From positions 62,001 to 126,000 of the forward strand of contig NZ_BMRM01000020.1 of NCBI RefSeq assembly GCF_014648635.1: 64,000 nucleotides of DNA. Reading direction: 5' to 3'. The translations under genes were made by a program, and so were the position numbers. Positions 42,353 to 51,638 of this stretch are shown here, one piece after another. Numbering within the stretch: the first letter of the stretch is position 1; the number at the start of each line of letters is the position of its first letter. Below the pieces are notes generated by a model. That model did no database searches and had not been told where the DNA came from. It worked only from the letters and a program-made list of their open reading frames with translations. Source of the DNA: Streptomyces cinerochromogenes (lineage in GTDB: Bacteria; Actinomycetota; Actinomycetes; Streptomycetales; Streptomycetaceae).

Positions 42353-42391
42353 CGCGACACCCCGGGCATACCGTCACGCGACACCCCGGGC
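42353..42391. repeat. Two copies of CGCGACACCCCGGGC upstream of rnhB
   Basis: CGCGACACCCCGGGC at 42353-42367 and 42377-42391, 24 bp apart, in the 174-bp gap between rnhB and the TetR gene. Confidence 0.7.
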
Positions 42392-42494
42392 GCACACCAC
42401 ACCGCGGCCCGGACGCACCACCGCACGGCAGCCCGGGTGTACCGCTCCGCGATGCCCCGATGCCGGGCCGGCGCACACAGCTCCGGTGCGGGGG

Positions 42495-43055
42495 TCAGGT
42501 GCCGTACGGGCGCAGCAGCGGGAGCATCAGCCGGTCGATCATTCCCACGAGATCCTGATCATTCCATTCACTCGCGCACATCTTTGCGCGGTACATCATC
42601 ATGGCCGGGATCACGTCGAACACATACCCGTTGGCCGCGTCCGACCGGACTTCTCCCCGCTCTATTCCGCGCTCGATGACTTCGCGCAGCAGCTTGACGG
42701 TCGGCTCCACCACGCTTCCGAAGATCACGCCCTCGAAGCGTTCGACCTGCATGTGATCGCATTCGTGAATGACCGACCGCAGCGCTACACCAGGCCGCGA
42801 GTACATGATCTGCCGCACCTGCCGGCACAGGGCGAGGAGGTCCTCGCGTACTCCGCCGAGGTCCGGAGCCCCCTCACCCGAGGCAGCCCGGACACCAGGG
42901 CATCCGCAAACGAGGTCCTCCTTCGAGGGCCAGCGGCGATAGACCGCGGCCTTGCCGGTCTGGGCGCCGGCCACGACGCCCTCCATGGTCAGCCCCTTCC
43001 AGCCGACCGTGCTGAGCTGCTCCAGAGCGGCGTCCAGGAGCGCGCGCTCCAGCAC
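42495..43055 (-). CDS. TetR-family transcriptional regulator
   Basis: A 186-residue regulator. N-terminal HTH (ALLDAALEQLSTVGWKGLTM, EGVVAGAQTGKAAVYRRWPS) and a C-terminal ligand-binding helical domain that reads as TetR_C (VIHECDHMQVERFEGVIFGS). The only canonical start is GTG 43055, yet the frame stays open upstream with TSPRRRGA, a plausible TetR N-terminus that lacks a start codon. Third-position G/C is lower than in neighbouring genes, especially in the C-terminal half. Targets unknown. Confidence 0.85.
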   Translation of the reverse strand: MLERALLDAALEQLSTVGWKGLTMEGVVAGAQTGKAAVYRRWPSKEDLVCGCPGVRAASGEGAPDLGGVREDLLALCRQVRQIMYSRPGVALRSVIHECDHMQVERFEGVIFGSVVEPTVKLLREVIERGIERGEVRSDAANGYVFDVIPAMMMYRAKMCASEWNDQDLVGMIDRLMLPLLRPYGT

Positions 43056-43149
43056 CGCGCCGCGCCGACGTGGGGAAGTCGTCGGGGAGGACGTGACAGA
43101 GAGTCTCCGGCCGGCCGTAGCAGGGCCGACCGCAGGACCGCGGAAGCCG

Positions 43150-44055
43150 TCAGACCCCCGCGGGCACCCAGTCCGGCAGCGCCTCGGTGCGCTGCACCCA
43201 CTCGGCGGGCGGTGTCCCGGCCTTGCCCGCGGCGAGCACGCCGCCCACGATCGCGCAGGTGGTGTCGACGTCCCCGCCCGCCTGGGCGGTCACCCAGAAG
43301 GCCGTCTCGTAGTCCCCCAGGGCCCGTGCGGCGGACCAGAGGGCGAAGGGGACGGTGTCATGGGCCGTCGTACGGCGTCCGCAGCCCAGGACGGCAGCGA
43401 CGGTGGCCGCGTCGTCGTAGTCGAGCATGTCCCGGGCGCGGCGCAGGCCCTGGCCGACCGCACTCTTCGGTACGAGCGCGACGACGCCGTCGAGGAGGGC
43501 CTCGGGGGCGGGTGGCCCGGCCGGCGAGCCGGCCAGTGCCGCGGCGGCGGCCACGGCCATGGCCCCGACCACCGCCTCCCGGTGCTGGTGGGTGGGATAG
43601 GCCGAGATCTCCGCCTGGTGGGTCGCCTGCTCGGGGTCGTCCGCGTACCAGGCGCCCAGGGGCGCGATCCGCATGGCGGCGCCGTTGCCCCAGGATCCCT
43701 GTCCGTTGAAGAGGCCGGCGGCCAGCTCCCGCCAGTCCCCGCCCTCCCGGACCAGGCGCAGCAGCCGGTTGACCGCGGGGCCGTACCCCCGGTCGAAGTC
43801 GTGGTGCTCGGCGAAGGAGCGGGCGAGCGCGTCCTGGTCGATGCGGTGGTGGGCCGCGAGGACGGCGACCACGGAGCAGGCCATCTCGGTGTCGTCCGTC
43901 CACTGCCAGGTGGCTGCGGGCAGCTCGCGGCGCTTCAGCAGGGGATAGTTCGCGGGAACGAAGAACTGGGAGCCCAGCGCGTCCCCCACGGCCAGTCCGC
44001 GCAGGCTCGCCAGGGCGCGCTCCAGGCGCCCGAGAAAAGAGGAGTCAGCGGTCAT
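43150..44055 (-). CDS. ADP-ribosylglycohydrolase family protein
   Basis: A 301-residue DraG/ARH-like protein that would remove ADP-ribose from proteins or small molecules using two metal ions. Metal motifs: GLAVGDALGS (near 20-29), WTDDTEM (near 52-58), GNGAAMRIAPLG, and the C-terminal GGDVDTTCAI. ATG 44055. The stop of the histidine phosphatase gene upstream is 12 bp away, so they are probably co-transcribed. Confidence 0.93.
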   Translation of the reverse strand: MTADSSFLGRLERALASLRGLAVGDALGSQFFVPANYPLLKRRELPAATWQWTDDTEMACSVVAVLAAHHRIDQDALARSFAEHHDFDRGYGPAVNRLLRLVREGGDWRELAAGLFNGQGSWGNGAAMRIAPLGAWYADDPEQATHQAEISAYPTHQHREAVVGAMAVAAAAALAGSPAGPPAPEALLDGVVALVPKSAVGQGLRRARDMLDYDDAATVAAVLGCGRRTTAHDTVPFALWSAARALGDYETAFWVTAQAGGDVDTTCAIVGGVLAAGKAGTPPAEWVQRTEALPDWVPAGV

Positions 44056-44067
44056 CGCCCTGCCACT

Positions 44068-44727
44068 CTATCCGTTCACCCAGTACGGCACAGGCTTCCG
44101 CCAGCGCTCGAAGGGCCGGTCGAGCGTGTATTTGCCGTCGTCTCCCAGAACGAGCATCCGCATCTCGGCGTTCCCGGGATTGGCCAGGGACTCGAAATCC
44201 GCCACCGTCCAGTGAAACCAGCGCATGCAGAACAGCCGCATCGCGAGCCCGTGGGTCACCAGGAGAACGTTCGGCGGATGGTCGGGGGCCTCGAAGCTGC
44301 GGAACAGGCTCTCCAGGAAGCCACCGACCCGGTCGTACACATCGGCGCCGGACTCGCCCTGCGGGAACCTGAAGAAGAAGTGGCCGTACGCGTCGCGGTA
44401 GGCCTTCTGCAGACGTACGTCGTCACGGTCCTGCCAGTTGCCCCAGTCCTGCTCGCGCAGGCGGGGTTCCTCCCGGACGCGTATGAGGTCGGGGTCGAGG
44501 TGGAACGCGCGGAGGGTCTCGTGGGTGCGCCGGTACGGGGAGACGTACACGCTCACGCGTTCCCGGCCGAACAGCTCGCGCAGCTGCTTGCCGGTCTCCT
44601 CGGCCTGCATCCAGCCGCGCTCGGTCAGCGCGAGGGCGTGGTCGGGCTCGCGTTCGTACACGGAGTCGTCGACGTTGCCCGTTGACTCGCCGTGTCGGAC
44701 AAGGACGATGCGCCGTGGTCGTGCCAT
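44068..44727 (-). CDS. Histidine phosphatase superfamily (phosphoglycerate mutase-like) protein
   Basis: A 219-residue branch-1 histidine phosphatase. Catalytic RHG at residues 11-13 (IVLVRHGESTGN), second-site residues in SPYRRTHET, REQDWGNW and LLVTHGLAMRLF. The substrate cannot be deduced. ATG 44727. Likely first gene of an operon with the ADP-ribosylglycohydrolase. Confidence 0.92.
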   Translation of the reverse strand: MARPRRIVLVRHGESTGNVDDSVYEREPDHALALTERGWMQAEETGKQLRELFGRERVSVYVSPYRRTHETLRAFHLDPDLIRVREEPRLREQDWGNWQDRDDVRLQKAYRDAYGHFFFRFPQGESGADVYDRVGGFLESLFRSFEAPDHPPNVLLVTHGLAMRLFCMRWFHWTVADFESLANPGNAEMRMLVLGDDGKYTLDRPFERWRKPVPYWVNG

Positions 44728-44876
44728 GCCAAAACCCTAGATCGAACGGCGGGGCGACGAGCACTCGTAAGGGCTCTATACAGCGTAGGTCACACGTCTC
44801 TCAGGTCGCGGGCCGGCTTCCATCTGCCGTGCGGCGGTGCGGAGTGGTGCGTTCGGCCACCGAACCAAGGGACGGT

Positions 44877-45482
44877 TCAGACGGTCCAGGACGGCTCCAG
44901 GTCAACGATGTCACCGGAGAGCGCCGCGACGTCCGCCTCGGTCTGGGCACGCAGGGCGAGGCGTTCCACACGCTCCGTGCGGTACTTGCCGTGCTCGGCC
45001 GCCGACCTCCACATCGACAGGATCAGGAACTCCTGCTCGGGCGCCTCGGCGAACATGCCGCGGATCATGCCGGGCGAACCGGCCATCGCGGGGTTCCAGA
45101 CCTTCTCCTGCATGAGGGTGAAGTGCTCGACACGCTCCTCATGGATGCGGCACAGGGCCACGCGGATCAGATCGGCGTCGCTGAACCGCGGCTCGAAGCC
45201 CGTCTTCACATCGAAGCGGTACTCGAACAGTTTGACCTGGGCGTCCTTGAACGTGCCGACCTGGGCGGTGGCCAGGCGGTCGTGGGAGCGGGCCATGAAG
45301 GAGTCGTAGAAGGCGCGGCTCTCCCAGAAGGCGAAGATGTGCGCCACCCCCGGCCGCTGCCGGCTCCAGCCCCCGCCTTGTCCCCGAAAACCCGGCTCCC
45401 CCGGAAGCCCCGCCCATTTCCGCTGCCCCCGCTCGAAGCCCCGGCGGTCAACCACGGTGCAGCGAATCCACTTGACCAGCAC
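44877..45482 (-). CDS. YdbC-like (DUF4937) protein, tandem dimeric alpha/beta barrel
   Basis: A 201-residue protein. The first half starts VLVKWIRCTV and contains RGQRKWAGLPGEPGFRGQGG and AHIFAFWESRAFYDSFMARS; the second half repeats a similar ferredoxin-like fold (EQEFLILSMWRSAAEHGKYR). Related proteins are called YdbC or DUF4937; monooxygenase-like chemistry is possible but unproven. GTG 45482 is chosen because the conserved domain starts there. Divergent from the TerD gene over 152 bp. Confidence 0.85.
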   Translation of the reverse strand: MLVKWIRCTVVDRRGFERGQRKWAGLPGEPGFRGQGGGWSRQRPGVAHIFAFWESRAFYDSFMARSHDRLATAQVGTFKDAQVKLFEYRFDVKTGFEPRFSDADLIRVALCRIHEERVEHFTLMQEKVWNPAMAGSPGMIRGMFAEAPEQEFLILSMWRSAAEHGKYRTERVERLALRAQTEADVAALSGDIVDLEPSWTV

Positions 45483-45634
45483 CGCGCCATCGTAAGGCCA
45501 CCGGGCGTGGCGCCGGTCACGCTCCGGCGGAGATCGCTCGCGCACACTCCCCCGCGCGCGTGGGACGATGGGCAAAGAACCCCGGCTGATGGGGAGTTGG
45601 GGTCGAGCGAGCCACAGGGGGAAGGGAAAGCCTG

Positions 45635-46168
45635 GTGACCGGCTTCAGCAAGGGAATCCGCAAGGTCGAGGTCGCGCTCAAGTGGGACCCCAGTCCCGCG
45701 GGTCGGCCGCCGACCGACCTCGACATCATCGCCGCGACCTTCCTGTCCGGTGATCCGTACGGGGCTCCGGCCTATCTGGTGCACTTCGACAGCCGCTCTC
45801 CGGACGGCACGATCCTGCTCAACCGCGACAGCACGGACGGCAAGGGGTTCGGCTGGGACGAGGTCATGACGATCGAACTGGACCGCCTCGACGACCGCTA
45901 CGCGCGCGTGGTGGTGGGTGTCGTCATCCAGCAGCGGTCCGGGCGCAAGACGTTCGCCGACGTTCTGAACCCCGCCGCGCGCATTCGTGAGGGGTACACC
46001 GTGCTCGCCGAGGACGACTTCGGTTCGGTCCTCGGTGCGACGGCCGCCACCTTCGCCGAGTTCGTCCGGGACGACTCCGGCGAGTGGACCTTCCACCCCG
46101 GCGCGCACGGTTTCGACGAGGACCCGGCCGCCTTCACCCAGGTGATGGGACGAGTACGCCGGAGCTGA
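45635..46168 (+). CDS. TerD-family protein
   Basis: A 177-residue TerD/CABP1-like protein (MTGFSKGIRKVEVALKWDPS). Family members bind calcium through acidic residues and occur in stress and tellurite-resistance systems; this copy keeps the fold (RVVVGVVIQQ) but its calcium loop is altered (NRDSTDGKGFGWDEV). GTG 45635 follows GGGGAAGGGAAAGC. No other ter genes are nearby. Confidence 0.9.
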   Translation: MTGFSKGIRKVEVALKWDPSPAGRPPTDLDIIAATFLSGDPYGAPAYLVHFDSRSPDGTILLNRDSTDGKGFGWDEVMTIELDRLDDRYARVVVGVVIQQRSGRKTFADVLNPAARIREGYTVLAEDDFGSVLGATAATFAEFVRDDSGEWTFHPGAHGFDEDPAAFTQVMGRVRRS

Positions 46169-46310
46169 CGCCCTCGGCCCCGATGGGTAAGGGCCGCCGG
46201 CCCAGGCAGGCGCCCCTTACCTCAGTCATGGCGGTCCCTGCTGACGACGGACCGCCTCGGTGGTTGCGGACAGGGGACCTCGCACCGGGCAGGGCCTTTG
46301 GCGGGTACGA

Positions 46311-46343
46311 CGAAGGGGACCGCCCGTGGGTCGGTCCCCTTCG
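46311..46343. terminator. Bidirectional terminator between terD-like gene and nrdJ
   Basis: CGAAGGGGACCG (46311-46322), 9-base loop, CGGTCCCCTTCG (46332-46343): perfect 12-bp stem between convergent genes. Confidence 0.9.
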
Positions 46344-46409
46344 TGAGCCGCTGGTCAGCTACGTGCGCCGCTCACGCCGGAGGTGATGTCCGGCGTGTTC
46401 GGGGCCGGT

Positions 46410-49304
46410 TCAGCTGCAGCCGCTGGTCGAGCCGCAGCCCTCGCAGATGTAGCAGGAGCCGGCCCGCTGCATCTTCGTACCGCAGGAGAAGCACAGCGGG
46501 GCGTCGGCCTGGATGCCCAGCTGCATCTCCACCAGCTCGGCGCTGGTGTGGGCCTGCTTGGGGGCGGGCTTGGCCGCCTCGGACTCGGCCTTCGGCGTGG
46601 CGACGGCCTTCAGCTCCTGGGCACGCGGGGCCGACTGGGCCAGGCCCTCGACGTCGACCTCGTCCTCGGCCGGCTCGTAGGAGCCGGTCTCCAGGTGCCG
46701 CTGACGCTCCTCGGCGGAGTGGATGCCGAGCGCGGAGCGGGTCTCGAAGGGCAGGAAGTCCAGCGCCAGGCGGCGGAAGATGTAGTCGACGATCGACTGC
46801 GCCATCCGCACGTCCGGGTCGTCCGTCATGCCGGCCGGCTCGAAGCGCATGTTGGTGAACTTCGAGACGTACGTCTCCAGCGGCACGCCGTACTGCAGAC
46901 CGACGGAGACGGCGATGGAGAAGGCGTCCATCATGCCCGCGAGGGTGGAGCCCTGCTTGGACATCTTCAGGAAGACCTCGCCGAGGCCGTCGTCCGGGTA
47001 GGAGTTGGCGGTCATGTAGCCTTCGGCGCCGCCGACCGTGAAGGACGTGGTGATGCCGGGACGTCCCTTCGGGAGGCGCTTGCGGACCGGGCGGTACTCG
47101 ACGACCTTCTCGACCGTCTCGCGGATGGCCGCCTCGGTCTTCTCCGTGACCTCGGCCTTCTCCTTCTCCTTGGTCTTGGCGGAGAGCGGCTGGCCGACCT
47201 TGCAGTTGTCGCGGTAGATCGCGAGGGCCTTGACGCCGAGCTTCCAGGCCTCGAAGTAGATCTCCTCGACCTCCTCGACGGTCGCCGTCTCCGGCATGTT
47301 GACCGTCTTGGAGATGGCGCCGGAGATCCACGGCTGGATCGCGGCCATCATGCGGACGTGCCCCATCGGGGAGATGGCGCGCTCGCCCATGGCGCAGTCG
47401 AACACCTCGTAGTGCTCGTGCTTGAGGCCGGGGGCGTCGATCACATTGCCGTGCTCGGCGATGTGGGCGACGATCGCCTCGATCTGCTCCTCCTGGTAGC
47501 CCAGGCGGCGCAGGGCCTGCGGGACGGTGCCGTTGACGATCTGCATGGAGCCGCCGCCGACCAGCTTCTTGAACTTCACCAGCGCCAGGTCGGGCTCCAC
47601 ACCGGTGGTGTCGCAGGACATCGCGAGACCGATGGTGCCGGTCGGCGCGAGGACGGACGCCTGGGAGTTACGGAAACCGTTCTTCTCGCCGAGGCGGACG
47701 ACGTCCTGCCAGGCCTCCGTGGCGGCGGCCCACACCGGGGTGTCGAGGTCGTCCATGCGGACGGCCTGGCCGTTGGCGTCGGCGTGCTGCTTCATGACGC
47801 GGTTGTGGGCGTCGGCGTTGCGGGCGTAGCCGTCGTAGGGGCCGACGACCGCGGCCAGCTCGGCGGAGCGGCGGTAGGCCGTACCGGTCATCAGGGAGGT
47901 GATGGCGCCGGCGAGGGCGCGGCCGCCGTCGGAGTCGTAGGCGTGGCCGGTGGCCATCAGCAGGGCGCCGAGGTTGGCGTAGCCGATGCCGAGCTGGCGG
48001 AACGCGCGCGTGTTCTCGCCGATCTTCTGGGTCGGGAAGTCCGCGAAGCAGATCGAGATGTCCATCGCGGTGATGACCAGCTCGACGACCTTCTGGAAAC
48101 GCTCGGTCTCGAAGGACTGGTTGCCCTTGCCGTCGTCCTTCAGGAACTTCATCAGGTTCAGCGAGGCCAGGTTGCAGGACGTGTTGTCCAGGTGCATGTA
48201 CTCGCTGCACGGGTTCGACGCGGTGATCCGGCCGGACTCGGGGCAGGTGTGCCAGCTGTTGATGGTGTCGTCGTACTGGATGCCCGGGTCGGCGCAGGCC
48301 CAGGCGGCCTCGGCGATCTTGCGGAAGAGCGCCTTGGCCTCGACCTCCTCGATGACCTCACCGGTCATGCGGGCACGCAGGCCGAACTTGCCGCCGTCCT
48401 CGACCGCCTTCATGAACTCGTCGTTCACACGGACCGAGTTGTTGGCGTTCTGGTACTGGACGGACGTGATGTCGTCGCCGCCCAGGTCCATGTCGAAGCC
48501 CGCGTCGCGCAGGACGCGGATCTTCTCCTCCTCCTTCACCTTGGTCTCGATGAAGTCCTCGATGTCGGGGTGGTCGACGTCGAGCACGACCATCTTGGCG
48601 GCGCGGCGGGTGGCGCCACCGGACTTGATGGTGCCGGCGGAGGCGTCGGCGCCACGCATGAAGGAGACCGGGCCGGAGGCGTTGCCGCCGGAGGAGAGCA
48701 GCTCCTTGGAGGAGCGGATGCGGGAGAGGTTCAGGCCGGCGCCGGAGCCGCCCTTGAAGATCATGCCCTCTTCCTTGTACCAGTCGAGGATCGACTCCAT
48801 GGAGTCGTCGACGGACAGGATGAAGCAGGCGGAGACCTGCTGGGGCTGCGGGGTGCCGACGTTGAACCAGACGGGGCTGTTGAAGCTGAAGATCTGGTGC
48901 AGGAGGGCGTACGCCAGCTCGTGCTCGAAGATCTCGGCGTCGGCGGGCGAGGCGAAGTACTTGTAGTCCTCACCGGCCTTCCGGTACGTCTTCACGATGC
49001 GGTCGATCAGCTGCCTGAGGCTGGTCTCGCGCTGCGGCGTGCCGACGGCACCGCGGAAGTACTTGCTGGTGACGATGTTGACCGCGTTCACCGACCAGAA
49101 GTCGGGGAACTCGACGCCACGCTGCTCGAAGTTGACCGAGCCGTCGCGCCAGTTGGTCATGACGACGTCACGGCGCTCCCACGACACCTCGTCGTACGGG
49201 TGTACGCCGGGGGTGGTGTGGATGCGCTCGACACGCAGCCCCTTGGTGGCCTTGGCGCCCTTGGCTCGGGAACCTCGTGCCGGACCGCTCGCCGTCTCTG
49301 TCAT
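46410..49304 (-). CDS. nrdJ: Adenosylcobalamin-dependent (class II) ribonucleotide reductase
   Basis: A 964-residue class II reductase that makes deoxyribonucleotides with vitamin B12 as radical source. The alpha/beta-barrel core contains NPCSEYMHLDNTSCNLAS (active-site cysteines), ETKVKEEEKIRVLRDAGFDM and APTGTIGLAMSCDTTGVEPD. The C-terminal tail ends in a Cys-rich zinc/redox module (CFSCGTKMQRAGSCYICEGC). ATG 49304 has GGGAGGCGGC upstream. Downstream of nrdR in the same operon, as in S. coelicolor. No B12 riboswitch is visible before it. Confidence 0.96.
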   Translation of the reverse strand: MTETASGPARGSRAKGAKATKGLRVERIHTTPGVHPYDEVSWERRDVVMTNWRDGSVNFEQRGVEFPDFWSVNAVNIVTSKYFRGAVGTPQRETSLRQLIDRIVKTYRKAGEDYKYFASPADAEIFEHELAYALLHQIFSFNSPVWFNVGTPQPQQVSACFILSVDDSMESILDWYKEEGMIFKGGSGAGLNLSRIRSSKELLSSGGNASGPVSFMRGADASAGTIKSGGATRRAAKMVVLDVDHPDIEDFIETKVKEEEKIRVLRDAGFDMDLGGDDITSVQYQNANNSVRVNDEFMKAVEDGGKFGLRARMTGEVIEEVEAKALFRKIAEAAWACADPGIQYDDTINSWHTCPESGRITASNPCSEYMHLDNTSCNLASLNLMKFLKDDGKGNQSFETERFQKVVELVITAMDISICFADFPTQKIGENTRAFRQLGIGYANLGALLMATGHAYDSDGGRALAGAITSLMTGTAYRRSAELAAVVGPYDGYARNADAHNRVMKQHADANGQAVRMDDLDTPVWAAATEAWQDVVRLGEKNGFRNSQASVLAPTGTIGLAMSCDTTGVEPDLALVKFKKLVGGGSMQIVNGTVPQALRRLGYQEEQIEAIVAHIAEHGNVIDAPGLKHEHYEVFDCAMGERAISPMGHVRMMAAIQPWISGAISKTVNMPETATVEEVEEIYFEAWKLGVKALAIYRDNCKVGQPLSAKTKEKEKAEVTEKTEAAIRETVEKVVEYRPVRKRLPKGRPGITTSFTVGGAEGYMTANSYPDDGLGEVFLKMSKQGSTLAGMMDAFSIAVSVGLQYGVPLETYVSKFTNMRFEPAGMTDDPDVRMAQSIVDYIFRRLALDFLPFETRSALGIHSAEERQRHLETGSYEPAEDEVDVEGLAQSAPRAQELKAVATPKAESEAAKPAPKQAHTSAELVEMQLGIQADAPLCFSCGTKMQRAGSCYICEGCGSTSGCS

Positions 49305-49469
49305 GCCGCCTCCCTGTACGGGCAAAAACGCCCTGAAGTGCCCGTTTGTTCCCATGGGCACGTGTTTCTGTCTTGCGTTGCGGGCACCCTCAGCTGCCGC
49401 CCGCAACAGGTCTTCGTTCGCCGCCTCCCGGCCGGAACCCAGGCGTTCTCCCGGTTTCCGGCCCGCCGG

Positions 49470-50021
49470 TCAGTCGGCGGCGCGGGCGGGCACGGGGACC
49501 TGAGTGGTCCCGCCGGGCCCGCGGTCGTCTTCCTGGCTCCCCGCTCCCGCGTCACCCGTGTCCGCGGCGGGGCCGCCCGTCGCTTCCCTCAGCTCCGCGA
49601 TGGCGGCCTCGAAGTCCTCAAGCGAGTCGAACGCCCGGTAGACGGAGGCGAATCGCAGATAGGCGACGAGGTCGAGCTCCTGCAACGGGCCGAGTATGGC
49701 CAGACCCACGTCATGGGTGGTCAGCTCGGCACTTCCGGTCGCACGCACCGCCTCCTCGACCCGCTGGCCCAGCTGGGCGAGTGCGTCCTCGGTGACGGGT
49801 CGCCCCTGGCATGCCTTGCGCACACCGTTGATGACCTTGGTACGACTGAAAGGCTCGGTGACTCCGGACCGCTTGACCACCATGAGCGAGCACGTCTCCA
49901 CAGTCGTGAACCGACGGGAGCAGTCAGGGCACTGGCGGCGCCTGCGGATGGATGTGCCGTCGTCGGTCGTACGACTGTCGACCACACGGCTGTCGGGGTG
50001 CCTGCAGAAGGGGCAGTGCAT
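49470..50021 (-). CDS. nrdR: NrdR transcriptional repressor of ribonucleotide reductases
   Basis: A 183-residue protein: zinc ribbon (Cys3, Cys6, Cys31, Cys34 in MHCPFC and CPDC) and an ATP-cone domain (about residues 49-139). It represses nrd genes when bound to dATP/ATP. The tail after residue 150 is disordered. ATG 50021 (MHCPFC) matches the conserved N-terminus, with GGAG just upstream. Confidence 0.95.
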   Translation of the reverse strand: MHCPFCRHPDSRVVDSRTTDDGTSIRRRRQCPDCSRRFTTVETCSLMVVKRSGVTEPFSRTKVINGVRKACQGRPVTEDALAQLGQRVEEAVRATGSAELTTHDVGLAILGPLQELDLVAYLRFASVYRAFDSLEDFEAAIAELREATGGPAADTGDAGAGSQEDDRGPGGTTQVPVPARAAD

Positions 50022-50158
50022 GTTCTCCAACCCTCCTCACAGCAGACTCGTCAGCCCCGCTGGACCCACAGGTCTCGCGAGGCAGCCCTAAGCATAGGCG
50101 ATTACCGAGCAGTCTCCGACCGGGGGACCACAACTTCTGGGCCGCTGTAGCCATCCAA

Positions 50159-50194
50159 CCACTACATGTGGGGCTTGACTCATACATGAGGGGC
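50159..50194 (-). promoter_or_regulatory. Two NrdR-box-like elements upstream of nrdR
   Basis: CCACTACATGTGGGGC (50159-50174) and CTCATACATGAGGGGC (50179-50194) share 11 of 16 bases and fit the loose NrdR box ACACwATATATwGTGT at the core. Their 20-bp pitch differs from the usual ~31 bp. Autoregulation of nrdRJ by NrdR is known in S. coelicolor. Confidence 0.5.
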
Positions 50195-50532
50195 ACGCGC
50201 GTGTCGCCCGGGCCGGGGCACGCGCGCGTGCGGCGCGGGAACAGCGGCACCGACATCGGTGGCGACCGGCGCGGGACACGCGGACGCCGAGCCGGGCCGT
50301 CGAGCGCTTGCGGGGATACCGTGGGCGCCACAGGGAGGAGGCGTGGCACTCCCGCGCAGAACCGACCCCGGATCCCGGACCGCGGGATTCCGGATGGCAG
50401 ACTGGGGCGCAGCCCACGAGGCGAACAACCCCGGCGGTGAAGAGTACAACAATGGGTGCTTTTGCCCGCCAAGTGTCGCGTTACCCATACACCCGGACAC
50501 GTGATCACGTCAGGTAAAACGCACTTTTTCAC

Positions 50533-50548
50533 TCGAACGTGTGTTTGG
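50533..50548 (+). promoter_or_regulatory. LexA SOS box upstream of lexA
   Basis: TCGAACGTGTGTTTGG matches the actinobacterial/Bacillus-type SOS box TCGAAC-N4-GTTCGA with two mismatches in the right half-site, 60-75 bases before the lexA start. Autorepression is expected. Confidence 0.8.
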
Positions 50549-50607
50549 CGCAACCTTTCGAAAGCAACTACCGTTGTGCAGCAGGGAGACCATCGAGAGG
50601 GGCCGAC

Positions 50608-51387
50608 GTGACCACCACCGCAGACAGTGCCACCATCACCGCCCAGGACCGCTCCCAGGGCCGAGTCGAGCCGGTACACGCGATGAACGAAGCCACGAAT
50701 CCCGAGGCACACAAGCGCTCCCTGCCGGGGCGACCTCCAGGTATCCGGGCGGACAGCTCCGGACTCACCGACCGGCAGCGCCGGGTCATCGAGGTCATCA
50801 GGGACTCCGTACAGCGGCGCGGTTACCCGCCGTCGATGCGGGAGATCGGCCAGGCGGTCGGCCTTTCCAGCACGTCCTCCGTCGCTCACCAGCTGATGGC
50901 ACTGGAACGCAAGGGCTTCCTGCGCCGCGACCCTCACCGCCCGCGCGCGTACGAGGTGCGCGGATCGGACCAGGCCGTCACCGTGCAGCCCACGGACACC
51001 GCCGGCAAGCCCGCCGCGTCCTACGTCCCGCTGGTCGGCCGTATCGCGGCCGGCGGCCCGATCCTCGCGGAGGAGTCCGTCGAGGACGTCTTCCCTCTGC
51101 CCCGCCAGCTCGTCGGTGACGGTGAACTCTTCGTCCTCAAAGTCGTCGGCGACTCCATGATCGAGGCCGCCATCTGCGACGGTGACTGGGTCACCGTGCG
51201 CCGCCAGCCGGTCGCCGAGAACGGCGACATCGTGGCCGCCATGCTCGACGGCGAAGCCACGGTCAAGCGCTTCAAGCGCGAGGACGGCCACGTGTGGCTC
51301 CTCCCCCACAACGCGGCCTACGAGCCGATCCCCGGCGACGACGCGACCATTCTCGGCAAGGTCGTCGCAGTGCTGCGCCGCGTGTGA
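50608..51387 (+). CDS. lexA: SOS repressor LexA
   Basis: A 259-residue LexA. N-terminal ~50 residues are a Streptomyces extension; winged HTH ([39 protein letters not shown]); cleavage site Ala148-Gly149 in GRIAAGGP; catalytic Ser183 (VGDSM) and Lys220 (ATVKRF). It represses DNA-damage genes until RecA stimulates self-cleavage. GTG 50608 follows GAGAGGGG. Confidence 0.96.
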   Translation: MTTTADSATITAQDRSQGRVEPVHAMNEATNPEAHKRSLPGRPPGIRADSSGLTDRQRRVIEVIRDSVQRRGYPPSMREIGQAVGLSSTSSVAHQLMALERKGFLRRDPHRPRAYEVRGSDQAVTVQPTDTAGKPAASYVPLVGRIAAGGPILAEESVEDVFPLPRQLVGDGELFVLKVVGDSMIEAAICDGDWVTVRRQPVAENGDIVAAMLDGEATVKRFKREDGHVWLLPHNAAYEPIPGDDATILGKVVAVLRRV

Positions 51388-51424
51388 CGGCCGCGGCGGG
51401 CGGGCGGCCGCTCGCTCCCTGACC

Positions 51425-51458
51425 GGGCCCCGGAACCCCTGCGCCGGTTCCGGGGCCC
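51425..51458 (+). terminator. lexA terminator
   Basis: GGGCCCCGGAACC (51425-51437) and GGTTCCGGGGCCC (51446-51458), perfect 13-bp stem with 8-base loop, 37 bases past the lexA stop. Confidence 0.9.
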
Positions 51459-51560
51459 TGCATGTGTTCGGGCCTGTGTGCGCTCGGGTCCTGTGTACGT
51501 TCGGGACTGCGTGTGTTCAGGCCCTGCGTGGGTTGGAGGCTTGCGCGTGCACGGGGCCTG
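51459..51560. repeat. Degenerate ~17-bp tandem repeats in the lexA/dinG convergent gap
   Basis: Five to six imperfect units of the form TGTGTTCGGGCCTGCG follow the lexA terminator. They are non-coding and diverged. Confidence 0.55.
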
Positions 51561-51638
51561 CGTGTGCACGGGGTGGCGTACGCGGGGCGGGATTCACGCG
51601 CGGGTGGCGTGACCGGCTCTGGTCACGCCACCCTGTGA

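Larger units (their letters stand above)
50022..50607. other. Divergent intergenic region nrdR / lexA
   Basis: 586 bases. The nrdR side holds two similar NrdR-box-like elements (50159-50194); the lexA side holds an SOS box (50533-50548) and the ribosome site GAGAGGGG (50595-50602). The middle (50195-50500) shows no gene. Confidence 0.7.

Noticed and set aside
49305-49469. Cobalamin riboswitch before nrdJ
   Set aside because: No B12 box or recognisable riboswitch core is visible; only a weak hairpin CGGGCA/TGCCCG is present.
46383-50150. A 1255-codon plus-strand open frame opposite nrdJ and nrdR
   Set aside because: The translation is a Val/Gly/Leu/His-rich shadow of the nrdJ/nrdR sequence without any domain.
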